From Jeotgalibacillus proteolyticus (GTDB lineage: Bacteria; Bacillota; Bacilli; Bacillales; Jeotgalibacillaceae): DNA of 64,000 bases. The stretch spans positions 354,738 through 418,737 of the forward strand of contig NZ_PREZ01000005.1 of assembly GCF_002926065.1 (NCBI RefSeq), read 5' to 3'. The notes under the pieces were generated by a model that ran no database searches, had not been told where the DNA came from, and saw only the letters and a program-made list of their open reading frames with translations. Below, piece after piece: positions 15,731 through 24,560 of the stretch. Made by a program: the position numbers and the translations under genes. The stretch's first letter is position 1. Each line of letters begins with the position of its first letter.

Positions 15731-16690
15731 TTACACAAAATGGCAGGAAACAAAATGGTCCTTCTTCACTTCTCTCCATTCAGGCTTCTGGGCTGCACAT
15801 CGATCCTGTGCAAGCGGACAGCGCGTCCTGAATACACAGCCGCTTGGCGGATTAATCGGACTGGGCAGCTCTCCTTGTAATAAAACCCGCTCCCTTTGTT
15901 CTTCTATATCAGGATCAGGAATAGGAATAGCAGATAGCAGCGCCTGGGTGTAAGGATGGAGTGGATTGTCGTAAAGCTCTCCGCTTGAGGTCAGTTCCAT
16001 CATATTGCCAAGATACATAACCCCGATCCTGTCAGAAATATGCTTAACCATCGACAGATCATGTGCAATGAACAAATAAGTTAACCCTTTCTCCTCCTGC
16101 AAATCCTTTAATAGATTAACGACCTGGGCCTGTACCGACACGTCCAAAGCTGAAATGGGCTCATCCGCAATAATAAAGTCTGGATCAAGAGCCAGCGCAC
16201 GTGCAATCCCGATCCGCTGTCTTTGTCCTCCGCTGAACTCATGCGGGTAACGATTTGCATGATCACGGTTTAATCCCACATCCTCCAAAAGCTGATGCAC
16301 TTTCTTTTTTAACTCTTTCTTATTTTTAATCAGCCCGTGTATTTCAATCGGCTCTGAAATAATTTCAAGTACAGTGGATCTCGGATTTAGGGAGGCATAA
16401 GGATCCTGAAAAATCATTTGCATATTGCGAAGAAAGGAAAAGCGTTCTTTTTCATTCATTCCGTGAACATTTTGCCCTGCATACTCCACCTCTCCTGCTG
16501 TCCGGTTATACATTCCCATAACAGTCCGTCCAGTCGTGGATTTTCCGCAGCCTGATTCGCCGACGAGCCCCAGCGTCTCTCCTTTAAAGATATCAAAGCT
16601 TACGCCATCGACAGCTTTCAGAAGCTGATTTTTCCCCAAGTCAAAATGCTTTTTAAGCTCCTTAACCTCTAATAACACTTCATTTGCCAT
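15731..16690 (-). CDS. ykfD: Peptide ABC transporter ATP-binding protein YkfD (OppF/DppF-like)
   Basis: A 319-residue ATPase, last gene of the dpp-ykf operon. It has Walker A GESGCGKST, signature FSGGQRQRI, Walker B FIIADEPISALDV and the C-terminal oligopeptide extension with the CVFRTRCPLAQDRC cysteine cluster. That cluster may hold an iron-sulfur centre in this family. It pairs with DppD to power the DppBC permease. Position after ykfC matches the B. subtilis order. The gap to ykfC is 30 bp. Confidence 0.93.
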   Translation of the reverse strand: MANEVLLEVKELKKHFDLGKNQLLKAVDGVSFDIFKGETLGLVGESGCGKSTTGRTVMGMYNRTAGEVEYAGQNVHGMNEKERFSFLRNMQMIFQDPYASLNPRSTVLEIISEPIEIHGLIKNKKELKKKVHQLLEDVGLNRDHANRYPHEFSGGQRQRIGIARALALDPDFIIADEPISALDVSVQAQVVNLLKDLQEEKGLTYLFIAHDLSMVKHISDRIGVMYLGNMMELTSSGELYDNPLHPYTQALLSAIPIPDPDIEEQRERVLLQGELPSPINPPSGCVFRTRCPLAQDRCAAQKPEWREVKKDHFVSCHFV

Positions 16691-16720
16691 CGTAATGCCT
16701 CCAGTATTCTATTCTCCGGT

Positions 16721-17647
16721 TCATTCTTTCCAGTACCGCCGTGTCTCGCACCATTCTTTTTCATAAAAGCTTCCTTGTATTGTTTGAATCTCTATTTTTT
16801 TGCCTGGTGTAGGAGAATGAATCATTTTTCCATCCCCATAATATATCCCTACATGATGCAGCGTTCCCTTTCCTTCTTCATAAGCAAAGAACAGTAAATC
16901 CCCAGGCTGGACGTTTTCTTTTTCAATGTGAAGTCCGCTTTTTGCCTGGTCAGATGCATCTCTCGGGATGATATAGCCATTTGCTCTTAGCATGGTGTAG
17001 GAAAACCCTGAGCAATCGTAGCCATAGCTGCTCATTCCGCCCCACAAATACTCAAGCCCCGTAAATCTCTCTGCTTCCCTGACAATGCTTTGTCCATTTT
17101 TCGTTGGAATTGCCTGAATGGAGGGATATGTAGTAACAGCTTCTTTTTTTAAAAAGGCTGCACCATGGGGAGTGATGACCTCCCAAAAGTGATCATGCTC
17201 CTGTGAAATGGGCAAAAGGGTGTTAAAGCTTAAAGGAATGATTTCCTGGCCTTTTTTATCAAAAAGCATAACTGATTTTTCTTTTACTCGAGCTATTGGA
17301 AGCTGATGAAGCTCTTCGATGTCTTCGTTTTCAGCTTTGGTCAACTGGACAGCAGGTATCCACCCCGGGTAGCCCCTGGAGTCCTTTTTGGATGCCTGGC
17401 TTGGGATGACGACCTTTGCAAAGCCTTGTTGTTCGTCTGTGATGTAGACGGTTTCTCCATATAAGAGTTGGGACTGGACGCGGTTTTCGTCAAGCAGGGC
17501 TTTTTTATCTTCAGCAGTTAAACCGCTGATCCAGCCTTTTGCGTTCACCGGGTGCTGGATGGCTTTTTGGTCAACGGCTCGTACGGATGCCGGTTCTGTC
17601 CAGAGGGTCGCGACGGTTACATTAACCTGTGCTGCGCTGATGCTCAA
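16721..17647 (-). CDS. ykfC: Gamma-D-glutamyl-L-amino acid endopeptidase YkfC (NlpC/P60)
   Basis: A 308-residue cysteine peptidase that cleaves gamma-D-Glu-L-diaminopimelate bonds in murein peptides carrying a free L-Ala end. Two SH3-like domains (about residues 1-180) precede the NlpC/P60 domain. Catalytic residues are Cys in YDCSGFSYT, His in LHHVGIYYGDG and a third polar His in MIHSP. The start is TTG 17647 with GGAGGAG seven bases upstream; extending to 17740 would add 31 residues without a good site. No signal peptide, so it works in the cytoplasm on imported peptides. Confidence 0.93.
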   Translation of the reverse strand: MSISAAQVNVTVATLWTEPASVRAVDQKAIQHPVNAKGWISGLTAEDKKALLDENRVQSQLLYGETVYITDEQQGFAKVVIPSQASKKDSRGYPGWIPAVQLTKAENEDIEELHQLPIARVKEKSVMLFDKKGQEIIPLSFNTLLPISQEHDHFWEVITPHGAAFLKKEAVTTYPSIQAIPTKNGQSIVREAERFTGLEYLWGGMSSYGYDCSGFSYTMLRANGYIIPRDASDQAKSGLHIEKENVQPGDLLFFAYEEGKGTLHHVGIYYGDGKMIHSPTPGKKIEIQTIQGSFYEKEWCETRRYWKE

Positions 17648-17749
17648 ACTGATCTCCTCCCTTGTTGAATGAATGGTTATAAACCCGTTCGGGTAGGATG
17701 CTCGCTTTCCGCGGGTGTCTCGCATCCTCCCCTCACTCATTTTTGTTTT

Positions 17750-18829
17750 TTAGTTTGTAATTCCAGTAATACCAAGTCCCGGAGCTTCGGACAGATGCAT
17801 TTTTTCTCCTCTGTACTCCACTCCGCCGCTGACTATATCCTTTGCGAGAAGAAGTGGTGCATCAAAATCAAAGTGAGTGATATTATGCTGGCTTGCTGCA
17901 AAATGAGCGGCTGCTGTGATGCCGATTTTTGTTTCAATCATGCTGCCGACCATGCAGGGAACGCCGTAGGCTTCTGCCAGCTTATTGATCGTCAGGGCCT
18001 GGTGAATGCCTCCTGCTTTCATGAGCTTAATATTAAGCAAGTCAGCGCTTCTTGTTTGAAGCACCTGGATCGCATCCTGAGGACTAAACACGCTTTCGTC
18101 AGCCATAATAGGTGTCGATGTATGATCAGTCACCTGCTTAAGCCCCTGAATGTCGTGTGCCTTAACGGGCTGCTCCACAAGTTCAATATCCATCCCTGCG
18201 TCCTCCATCTTACGAATCGCATAAATAGCTTCCTTGGCGGTCCAGCCCTGATTCGCATCAAGTCTCAGTCTGCACCCGTATCCCGCTTTTTCTCTAATGG
18301 CCTTGATCCGGTCAAGATCCTGCTGAATGGTGCCTGTCCCAACCTTTATTTTTAATATGGAAAAGCCATCCTGTACAAACTGGTGAGCGTCCCCAGCCAT
18401 TTCTTCCGGCTCATTTACACTGACTGTATAATCTGTGAGGAACTCGGTCTTGCTTCCTCCTAAAAAATGAACCAGCGGCATTCCTGCATACTGAGCCAGC
18501 AGATCATGGATCGCACAGTCAAGCGCCGCTTTTGCACTTGTGTTATTTACCATCGATTTATTTAAACGAAATAATAGATTTTCTCTTTCAAGCAATGACT
18601 CGTTTAACAGGACAGGCGCCATAACCTCATTGATAGCAGCTTCAATACTTGCAAGTGAATCTCCTGTAATTACATGGGTGGGAGGCGCTTCCCCGTAGCC
18701 TGTTTTTCCGTCCTCAGTCGTCATTTTCACCCCGACACTTTGAGCAACAGCCAGCGTTCTCAAGGCGGTTTTAAACGGTTTTTTTAATGGTACGGTAATT
18801 TTGAATGTCTCTATTGCCTGGATCTTCAT
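17750..18829 (-). CDS. ykfB: L-Ala-D/L-Glu epimerase YkfB
   Basis: A 359-residue enolase-superfamily enzyme that epimerises the L-Ala-D-Glu dipeptide released from murein to L-Ala-L-Glu. The barrel lysine pair appears as LKIKVG. Metal ligands are in RLDANQGW, ELVEQPV and IMADESV, and the second catalytic Lys in LLNIKLMKAGG. The C-terminal GSMIETKIG matches dipeptide epimerases. The gene starts one base after the ykfA stop, so translation is coupled. Length fits B. subtilis YkfB (366). Confidence 0.94.
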   Translation of the reverse strand: MKIQAIETFKITVPLKKPFKTALRTLAVAQSVGVKMTTEDGKTGYGEAPPTHVITGDSLASIEAAINEVMAPVLLNESLLERENLLFRLNKSMVNNTSAKAALDCAIHDLLAQYAGMPLVHFLGGSKTEFLTDYTVSVNEPEEMAGDAHQFVQDGFSILKIKVGTGTIQQDLDRIKAIREKAGYGCRLRLDANQGWTAKEAIYAIRKMEDAGMDIELVEQPVKAHDIQGLKQVTDHTSTPIMADESVFSPQDAIQVLQTRSADLLNIKLMKAGGIHQALTINKLAEAYGVPCMVGSMIETKIGITAAAHFAASQHNITHFDFDAPLLLAKDIVSGGVEYRGEKMHLSEAPGLGITGITN

Positions 18830-18830
18830 C

Positions 18831-19751
18831 CTACTGAACCCCTGGCATAATCGTCAGAGATTTTGTTTTGGAGGATAGTCTGGCTTTCACTCCTAAAGGA
18901 ATGGAAAAATGCGGTTCGCAATGGCCGATTTTAAAGCCTTTTAAAACAGGCGTTTGGAGTCCGCCAAGATAATGCTCTAGCACCTCATCTAGCGAAAGAG
19001 AAGGCTTGTTATTAGTAGGGACCGCATTTTTAAAATCTCCAACGACTATTCCCGCTGCTGCCTGCAGTTTTCCTGCCATTAATAGCTGGTTCAGCATCCC
19101 GTCAACCCGGTAAGGCGGTTCATCTATATCCTCGATAAAAAGAAGCTTTCCTTCTGTATCAAGCTCATAAGGTGTTCCAATTGAGCTTTGAATAAGCGAA
19201 AGGTTTCCGCCAACAAGATCTCCTGTCCGTTCCCCTTCTGAAATGACCTCAAGCGGGGAGATCTGCTCGCTGTAATGGAGCTCCTTCGGTTCAAAAAGCT
19301 GCAGGAACATTTTCTTTGATAAATCCTGAAATTCCTCTTTTCCAACATCTGATGCAAGCATCGGTCCGTGGAAGGTTACGAGTTCTGTTTCCTGTCTGAT
19401 GGCGGTGTGTAAAAAGGTTATATCACTGTAGCCCCAAAATATTTTAGGGTTATTCTTAATTAGGCTGTAGTCGATATGGGCTGCTATTCTAGCTGTGCCA
19501 TAGCCGCCGCCCGCGCAGATGATCGCATCAACTGACGGGTCGCTGAACATGGTGTGAAGGTCACGAAGGCGGTTTTCGTCTGTTCCAGCCAAATAGCCGT
19601 ACACTTCTTTCACGTGACTGCCTATTTTAACGTTTAGGCCAAGCTCCTTTAGAAACGAAAAGGATTTTTCGAGATTTTCCTGATTGGGGGGGCTTGCCGG
19701 GGCAATGATCCCGACAGTGTCCCCTCTTTTGAGTTTTTTTGGCAGTATCAT
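18831..19751 (-). CDS. ykfA: LD-carboxypeptidase-family protein YkfA
   Basis: A 306-residue S66-family serine peptidase (LdcA-like, cytoplasmic). The nucleophile is in FWGYSDIT; the start of the fold shows GDTVGIIAPASPP and the GGGYGTAR segment. The Glu and His of the triad are in LFIEDIDEPPYRVD and GHCEPH. The family removes terminal D-amino acids from murein peptides; in the ykf operon it is thought to process imported peptides. The start is ATG 19751 with AAAGGAG seven bases upstream; in-frame extensions to 19826 lack a site. Confidence 0.92.
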   Translation of the reverse strand: MILPKKLKRGDTVGIIAPASPPNQENLEKSFSFLKELGLNVKIGSHVKEVYGYLAGTDENRLRDLHTMFSDPSVDAIICAGGGYGTARIAAHIDYSLIKNNPKIFWGYSDITFLHTAIRQETELVTFHGPMLASDVGKEEFQDLSKKMFLQLFEPKELHYSEQISPLEVISEGERTGDLVGGNLSLIQSSIGTPYELDTEGKLLFIEDIDEPPYRVDGMLNQLLMAGKLQAAAGIVVGDFKNAVPTNNKPSLSLDEVLEHYLGGLQTPVLKGFKIGHCEPHFSIPLGVKARLSSKTKSLTIMPGVQ

Positions 19752-19832
19752 GTACATTCTCCTTTCTTTGCTCTGAAAAATAAGGAATGACCCTTCCTTT
19801 TCACAGCAAAGAAAATAATCCGTCATATGAAA

Positions 19833-19854
19833 GGAAGCGCAAAAGAAGCGCTCC
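19833..19854 (-). terminator. Weak hairpin between dppE and ykfA
   Basis: GGAGCGC / GCGCTTCC hairpin, then TTTCAT on the minus strand. It is likely an mRNA stabiliser or partial terminator, which would let DppE be made in excess over the downstream enzymes. Confidence 0.45.
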
Positions 19855-19899
19855 CTCTACATTAAAATTAGTCCGTTGATTTAAACTGCGATAAAGCTG

Positions 19900-21534
19900 T
19901 TATTGTTTGTCAGCCCATTTCAGTTCTACATAGCCCACCGGGTGGCGTACGATGTTGTTCACATCATCTGCATACAGGTAAACCTGGTTGTAGAAGTAAA
20001 GAGGGAAGATTGGCATTTCATCCATTAACAGCTTTTCAGCCTCATATAACAATTCAAAACGCGCCTGCTCATCTGCTTCTGTTTTTGCGTCTGCAATCAG
20101 TTGATCGTATTCTGCATTTGACCAGCCCGTACGGTTCATAGAAGAGTCCGTGATAAAGCTTTCAAGTGCATTGATTGGATCCGCATAGTCATGCAGGAAG
20201 GAGCTTGTTGTAAATTGATGCTGTAGTGCACGCTGCTCGTCAAGGAAAACACTGCTTTCAGAGCTTCTAAGCTCCAGGTTAATATCAAGTGTCTCATTAA
20301 TCATTTGCTGAATGCTTTCAGCTCTTACACGGTTTGCTTCTGTATTACTATATGACAAAGTGACCTGAGGAAGTTCGTCATACCCTTCTTCCTCCATGCC
20401 TTCTTCAAGAAGGGCTTTCGCTTCATCCGGGTTATATTCGAGTAGATCTCCATTCGTTTCACGGAAATCATTTCCATCTGCATCGGTAAAGCCTGGTGCT
20501 ACAAAACCGTAAGCCGGCTCTTCACCCATTTTCGTTACATAATCAACAATTTCCTGCTGGTTTACAGACATCGCAATGGCTTTTCTGATTTTCTCATTTT
20601 GGAATGGCTCTTCTGTCACGTTAAAACGGTAGAAGGCAAGACCAGCCTGATCCTCCATGACTACATTGTCACCATCAATTAATTGATCAGCGACATCTGC
20701 AGGGATTTCTGAAATATCCAAATCTCCGCTTTCAAACATTTGATATTCTGTATTTACATCGTCCACCATAGCCCAGTGAACTTTATCCAGCTTTACTGTA
20801 TCTGCATCCCAGTACTCTTGGTTTTTCACCATGACAAGCTCACTTGAATGCTCCCATGATTCAAGCATGAAGGGACCATTTGAAACAAACGAATCTGCTT
20901 CTGCATACCACTGAGGATTTTCTTCAGCGGCACTTACATTTACCGGGAAGAAGGATGGATTTGAGATAATGTTAAGGAATGCTCCAGTCGGCGCATTTAG
21001 CGTTACCTCAAAGGTTTTTTCATCAATGGCTTCAAGACCAAGAGCTTCTGCATCACCCGAACCGCTGTTAAAGTCTTCTGCTCCTTCGATAAAATAAGCA
21101 AGAAACGCAGCAGATGAAGCAGTAGATGGATCGAGCATATACGTCCATCCATAAACAAAGTCTTCAGCTGTAACAGGGTCTCCATTTGACCAGTTTGCAT
21201 CTTCTCTGATATGGAAGGTATATGTCAGGCCATCCTCAGAAACCTCCCATGATTCTGCGACAGCTTCCTGCGGCTGATGATCCTCTCCAAGACGGGTTAA
21301 TCCTTCCATCAGGTTGTTAAGGACATTCCACGATGCAGCATCAAAGCCGATCGATGGGTCTAATGACGTCGGTTCTGTTCCATTATTCATTCGTAAGACC
21401 TTTTCACCGCTTGACTCCTCTTGATTTTCATCATCGCTGTTCTCCGGGTCTTCACCGGCCTCTTCATTGGCTGTACATGCTGCTAATACAAGCACCAGCA
21501 TGATTGAGAACAAAAAGATTCCCCACTTTTTCAT
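19900..21534 (-). CDS. dppE: Murein-peptide/dipeptide-binding lipoprotein DppE
   Basis: A 544-residue family 5 solute-binding lipoprotein (lipobox LAAC, Cys20) tethered to the outer face of the membrane. An acidic Glu/Asp/Ser linker (about residues 24-43) precedes the binding domain, which has the family segment YTFHIREDANWSNGDPVTAEDFVYGW. Length equals B. subtilis DppE (about 543), which binds the L-Ala-D-Glu-meso-Dap tripeptide. It is flanked by hairpins on both sides inside the operon, a usual way to raise binding-protein levels. Ligand is inferred from the co-transcribed ykf enzymes. Confidence 0.93.
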   Translation of the reverse strand: MKKWGIFLFSIMLVLVLAACTANEEAGEDPENSDDENQEESSGEKVLRMNNGTEPTSLDPSIGFDAASWNVLNNLMEGLTRLGEDHQPQEAVAESWEVSEDGLTYTFHIREDANWSNGDPVTAEDFVYGWTYMLDPSTASSAAFLAYFIEGAEDFNSGSGDAEALGLEAIDEKTFEVTLNAPTGAFLNIISNPSFFPVNVSAAEENPQWYAEADSFVSNGPFMLESWEHSSELVMVKNQEYWDADTVKLDKVHWAMVDDVNTEYQMFESGDLDISEIPADVADQLIDGDNVVMEDQAGLAFYRFNVTEEPFQNEKIRKAIAMSVNQQEIVDYVTKMGEEPAYGFVAPGFTDADGNDFRETNGDLLEYNPDEAKALLEEGMEEEGYDELPQVTLSYSNTEANRVRAESIQQMINETLDINLELRSSESSVFLDEQRALQHQFTTSSFLHDYADPINALESFITDSSMNRTGWSNAEYDQLIADAKTEADEQARFELLYEAEKLLMDEMPIFPLYFYNQVYLYADDVNNIVRHPVGYVELKWADKQ

Positions 21535-21566
21535 CTTGTTTCCCCCTTTTATGTAGTAAAAGCCCC

Positions 21567-21608
21567 GGCTTAAAAGCTGTTCGGCTTTCGAAGCGTCTCT
21601 TTTAAGCC
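21567..21608 (-). terminator. Hairpin between dppD and dppE
   Basis: A perfect 10-bp stem GGCTTAAAAG / CTTTTAAGCC with a 22-base interval, followed by GGGGCTTTT on the minus strand. No clean T-run, so partial termination or RNA processing is more likely than a full stop. Confidence 0.45.
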
Positions 21609-21614
21609 AGGAAA

Positions 21615-22649
21615 TTAACGCTGAGCCCGTTCATCGAGCAGCCAGCAGTTGACACCATGAGATTGGGAAAGAGCTGTTTGCTGCGGCATTATTTTTTCAC
21701 ATACTGTCATCGCATGCGGACATCTTGCGGTAAATGGGCAGCCGACAGGAGGCGCAAAAAGATCCGGCGGTGTGCCTTCAATCGGCTCGAGCGGCTTCCC
21801 TTTTAAATCCAGACGCGGTACGGAATTAAGCAGCCCCTGCGTGTAAGGATGCTTGGGCTCGTAAAAAATTTCCCGCTTCGTTCCGGTCTCAACGATTTTC
21901 CCTGCATACATAACAGCAATCCGGTTGGCAATCTTAGCGACAACGCCAAGATCATGTGTAATTAAAATAATGGCTACTCCCGTTTTTTGCTGGATTTCTT
22001 CAAACAGTTCCAGAATTTGCGCCTGGATGGTTACGTCAAGAGCGGTTGTCGGTTCGTCCGCAATTAATAGCTCTGGCTCACACATTAAAGCAATCGCGAT
22101 AACAATTCTCTGTCTCATTCCTCCGCTGAATTGGTGAGGATATTGCTTCATTCGTTCAGTTGGATTCGGAATGCCGACCAGCTTCATCATCTCAATCGCT
22201 TTTTTCTTTGCATCGGCTGTTGAAATGGAGGTATGCTGCATTATTCCTTCGATTAGTTGATCACCGATTTTTAATGTTGGATTCAATGCAGTCATTGGAT
22301 CCTGAAAAATCATGGAGATATCAGCGCCTCTGATTTTCCGCAGTTCATTTTTTGCAAGACCGGTTAAATCCCGGCCATTAAACATAACCTGTCCATTTGT
22401 AATTTTGCCTGGCGGTGATGGGATCAGCCCCATAATGGCGCTTGAGGTTACACTTTTGCCGCACCCGGATTCCCCGACGATGGCAAGTGTTTCCCCCTTC
22501 ATAATGTTAAAGCTTACGCCCCTTACTGCCTGAACGGTTCCGCCATACGTTTTAAAGGTTACTTCAAGATTGTCTACTTGAAGAACCGGCTGTTCATACG
22601 TCTTGGCTTTTGGATTCTGTTTTATCTTTTCATCGTTTGCTATCTTCAT
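21615..22649 (-). CDS. dppD: Peptide ABC transporter ATP-binding protein DppD
   Basis: A 344-residue ATPase with Walker A GESGCGKSV, signature FSGGMRQRI, Walker B LLIADEPTTALDV and the C-terminal oligopeptide-transporter extension containing CPFTARCPHAMTVC. It works with YkfD on DppBC. The start is ATG 22649 with AGGAGAG five bases upstream. A reading from 22724 would run into dppC and is rejected. About 30 extra residues precede the first strand compared with the shortest homologues. Confidence 0.93.
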   Translation of the reverse strand: MKIANDEKIKQNPKAKTYEQPVLQVDNLEVTFKTYGGTVQAVRGVSFNIMKGETLAIVGESGCGKSVTSSAIMGLIPSPPGKITNGQVMFNGRDLTGLAKNELRKIRGADISMIFQDPMTALNPTLKIGDQLIEGIMQHTSISTADAKKKAIEMMKLVGIPNPTERMKQYPHQFSGGMRQRIVIAIALMCEPELLIADEPTTALDVTIQAQILELFEEIQQKTGVAIILITHDLGVVAKIANRIAVMYAGKIVETGTKREIFYEPKHPYTQGLLNSVPRLDLKGKPLEPIEGTPPDLFAPPVGCPFTARCPHAMTVCEKIMPQQTALSQSHGVNCWLLDERAQR

Positions 22650-22662
22650 CGTTTCTCTCCTA

Positions 22663-23613
22663 TCATTTGCGCAGCTTCGGATCCAGCGCGTCCTGAAGTC
22701 CGTCTCCCAGTACATTAAACGCAAACATTGTTAAGGAAATAAAGAGCGCAGGGAAAAATAATCTCCACCAATGCCCCGATATAATAGTAGAAAGGGCATC
22801 ATTGGCCATTACTCCCCAGCTTGCATGGGGCGCCTGTATGCCAAGTCCTAAAAAGCTTAAAAAGGCTTCTGCAAAAATAGCTGTCGGAACGGTCAACGTC
22901 ATTTGGACAATAATCGGTCCCATCGTATTTGGCAGCAGATTCTTTTTAATAATCCGGGAGGTTTTAGCCCCGAAGGATTGGGAGGCGGCTACAAATTCAT
23001 AGTTTTTAATTTGCATGACCTGTCCCCTGACAATCCTCGCCATTCCAATCCATCCTGTCACTGTCAGCGCCACAATAATCGTTGTCAGGCTCGGTCCCAT
23101 GACAACCAGCAGCAAAATAACAACCAATAAATATGGCAGGCCGTATAAAATCTCTACGATTCTCATCATAACTGAGTCTGTACGCCCGCCCTTATAGCCG
23201 GCAACCCCGCCGTAAATAATGCCAATAAAGAAATCAATTAACGCAGCGGCGAGTCCAACAAAAAGGGAAATTCTTGCCCCGTACCACGTGCGGGTAAAAA
23301 CATCGCGGCCAAGATTATCTGTTCCAAAATAATGATTCATACTTGGAGCCTGATTTTGATTAGGCAGATTCTGCGCCGTTGGTGAATGCGGAGTCAGCAA
23401 TGGACCAAAAATGGCCATTAACGCCAAAAGAACTAAGAAAACGAGTCCGCCCATAGCAAGCTTGTTTTTCAACAGTCTCCTCCATGCATCCTGCCAATAA
23501 GAAAGAGACGGGCGTACTACATCCTCTGCTTTTTCACGATTCTTGCCGATCGGTTTGAACCAATCCTCCGGAATATCCTGTTTAGACGGAAGATTTGTTT
23601 GCTGTTTATTCAC
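22663..23613 (-). CDS. dppC: Peptide ABC transporter permease DppC
   Basis: A 316-residue inner-membrane permease with a cytoplasmic N-terminus of about 45 residues, an OppC_N-type first helix, and the BPD_transp_1 domain (about residues 120-310). The coupling-helix motif appears as EFVAASQSFGAKTSRIIKK. The DNLGRDVFTR segment before the permease core is typical of DppC/OppC. The gene starts three bases after the dppB stop. It pairs with DppB. Confidence 0.93.
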   Translation of the reverse strand: MNKQQTNLPSKQDIPEDWFKPIGKNREKAEDVVRPSLSYWQDAWRRLLKNKLAMGGLVFLVLLALMAIFGPLLTPHSPTAQNLPNQNQAPSMNHYFGTDNLGRDVFTRTWYGARISLFVGLAAALIDFFIGIIYGGVAGYKGGRTDSVMMRIVEILYGLPYLLVVILLLVVMGPSLTTIIVALTVTGWIGMARIVRGQVMQIKNYEFVAASQSFGAKTSRIIKKNLLPNTMGPIIVQMTLTVPTAIFAEAFLSFLGLGIQAPHASWGVMANDALSTIISGHWWRLFFPALFISLTMFAFNVLGDGLQDALDPKLRK

Positions 23614-23615
23614 GT

Positions 23616-24548
23616 CTACTCTCCCCCTTTTGCGTTTAGCTTGATTCTAGGGTCAAGTAAGCTGTATGCAATATCCACGAGAAACAGCATGAACACAAGA
23701 ATAGAGCTGTAAAATACCGTTGTTCCCATAATGACGGGATAATCACGGTTATTAATGCTGTCAACGAAATATTTCCCCATGCCCGGGATCGCGAAGATTT
23801 TTTCAATAACAAATGTCCCTGTTAAAATTCCTGCAATTAATGTCCCTAAAATCGTGACAACAGGCATCATCGCATTTTTCAGTGCATGCTTTATGATAAT
23901 CCTGAACGGTGTAAGCCCCTTGGCTTTTGCCATTTTGATATAGTCCTGCGTCAGCACCTCAAGCATACTGGATCGCGTTAATCTGGCAATGATGGCCATT
24001 GGCCCGGTTGCAAGTGCGAGTGTCGGCAGCACCATATGAGCAGGGCTAGACCATGTTGCTGCAGGAAGAATGCCCCAATTAACGGCAAACTGCTGAATGA
24101 CAAGCGTGGCTAACACGAAGTTTGGGATCGATATGCCAAGCACTGCAAAGGTCATGGCAAGATAATCAATAAAGCCGTTGTGGCGTAGAGCTGCGATAAT
24201 GCCGAGGGTAACTCCTGAGACCAGTGCCGTTAAAATGGTGATAATCCCAAGCTCAAAGGAAATCGGAAACCCTCTCGATAAAAGGTCATTTACCGTCTGG
24301 TTCGGGTTTTTAATTGACGGGCCAAAATCAAATGTAATAATACTTTTTATGTACATCGCGTATTGAACATATAATGGCTGATCGAGTCCGTAAAATGCTT
24401 CTAAATTCGCCTGCACGGCCTCACTTGTTCCCCTCTCCTGGTTAAATGGAGAGCCCGGGATGGAGTGCATTAAAAAGAAGGTCAGTGTGGCAATTAAAAG
24501 AACGGTAATGATCATGATGAAAAAACGTTTAACTATGTATTTAGCCAC
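23616..24548 (-). CDS. dppB: Peptide ABC transporter permease DppB
   Basis: A 310-residue permease with six predicted helices. A conserved first helix is followed by PGSPF, and the coupling motif appears as DYIKMAKAKGLTPFRIIIKHALKNA. Length equals B. subtilis DppB (308). It follows dppA with a 12-bp gap. Confidence 0.93.
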   Translation of the reverse strand: MAKYIVKRFFIMIITVLLIATLTFFLMHSIPGSPFNQERGTSEAVQANLEAFYGLDQPLYVQYAMYIKSIITFDFGPSIKNPNQTVNDLLSRGFPISFELGIITILTALVSGVTLGIIAALRHNGFIDYLAMTFAVLGISIPNFVLATLVIQQFAVNWGILPAATWSSPAHMVLPTLALATGPMAIIARLTRSSMLEVLTQDYIKMAKAKGLTPFRIIIKHALKNAMMPVVTILGTLIAGILTGTFVIEKIFAIPGMGKYFVDSINNRDYPVIMGTTVFYSSILVFMLFLVDIAYSLLDPRIKLNAKGGE

Positions 24549-24560
24549 TCTGTCTGCCTC

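Noticed and set aside
22650..22724. N-terminal extension of DppD
   Set aside because: Would overlap the dppC coding end by 62 bases; AGGAGAG precedes the ATG at 22649.
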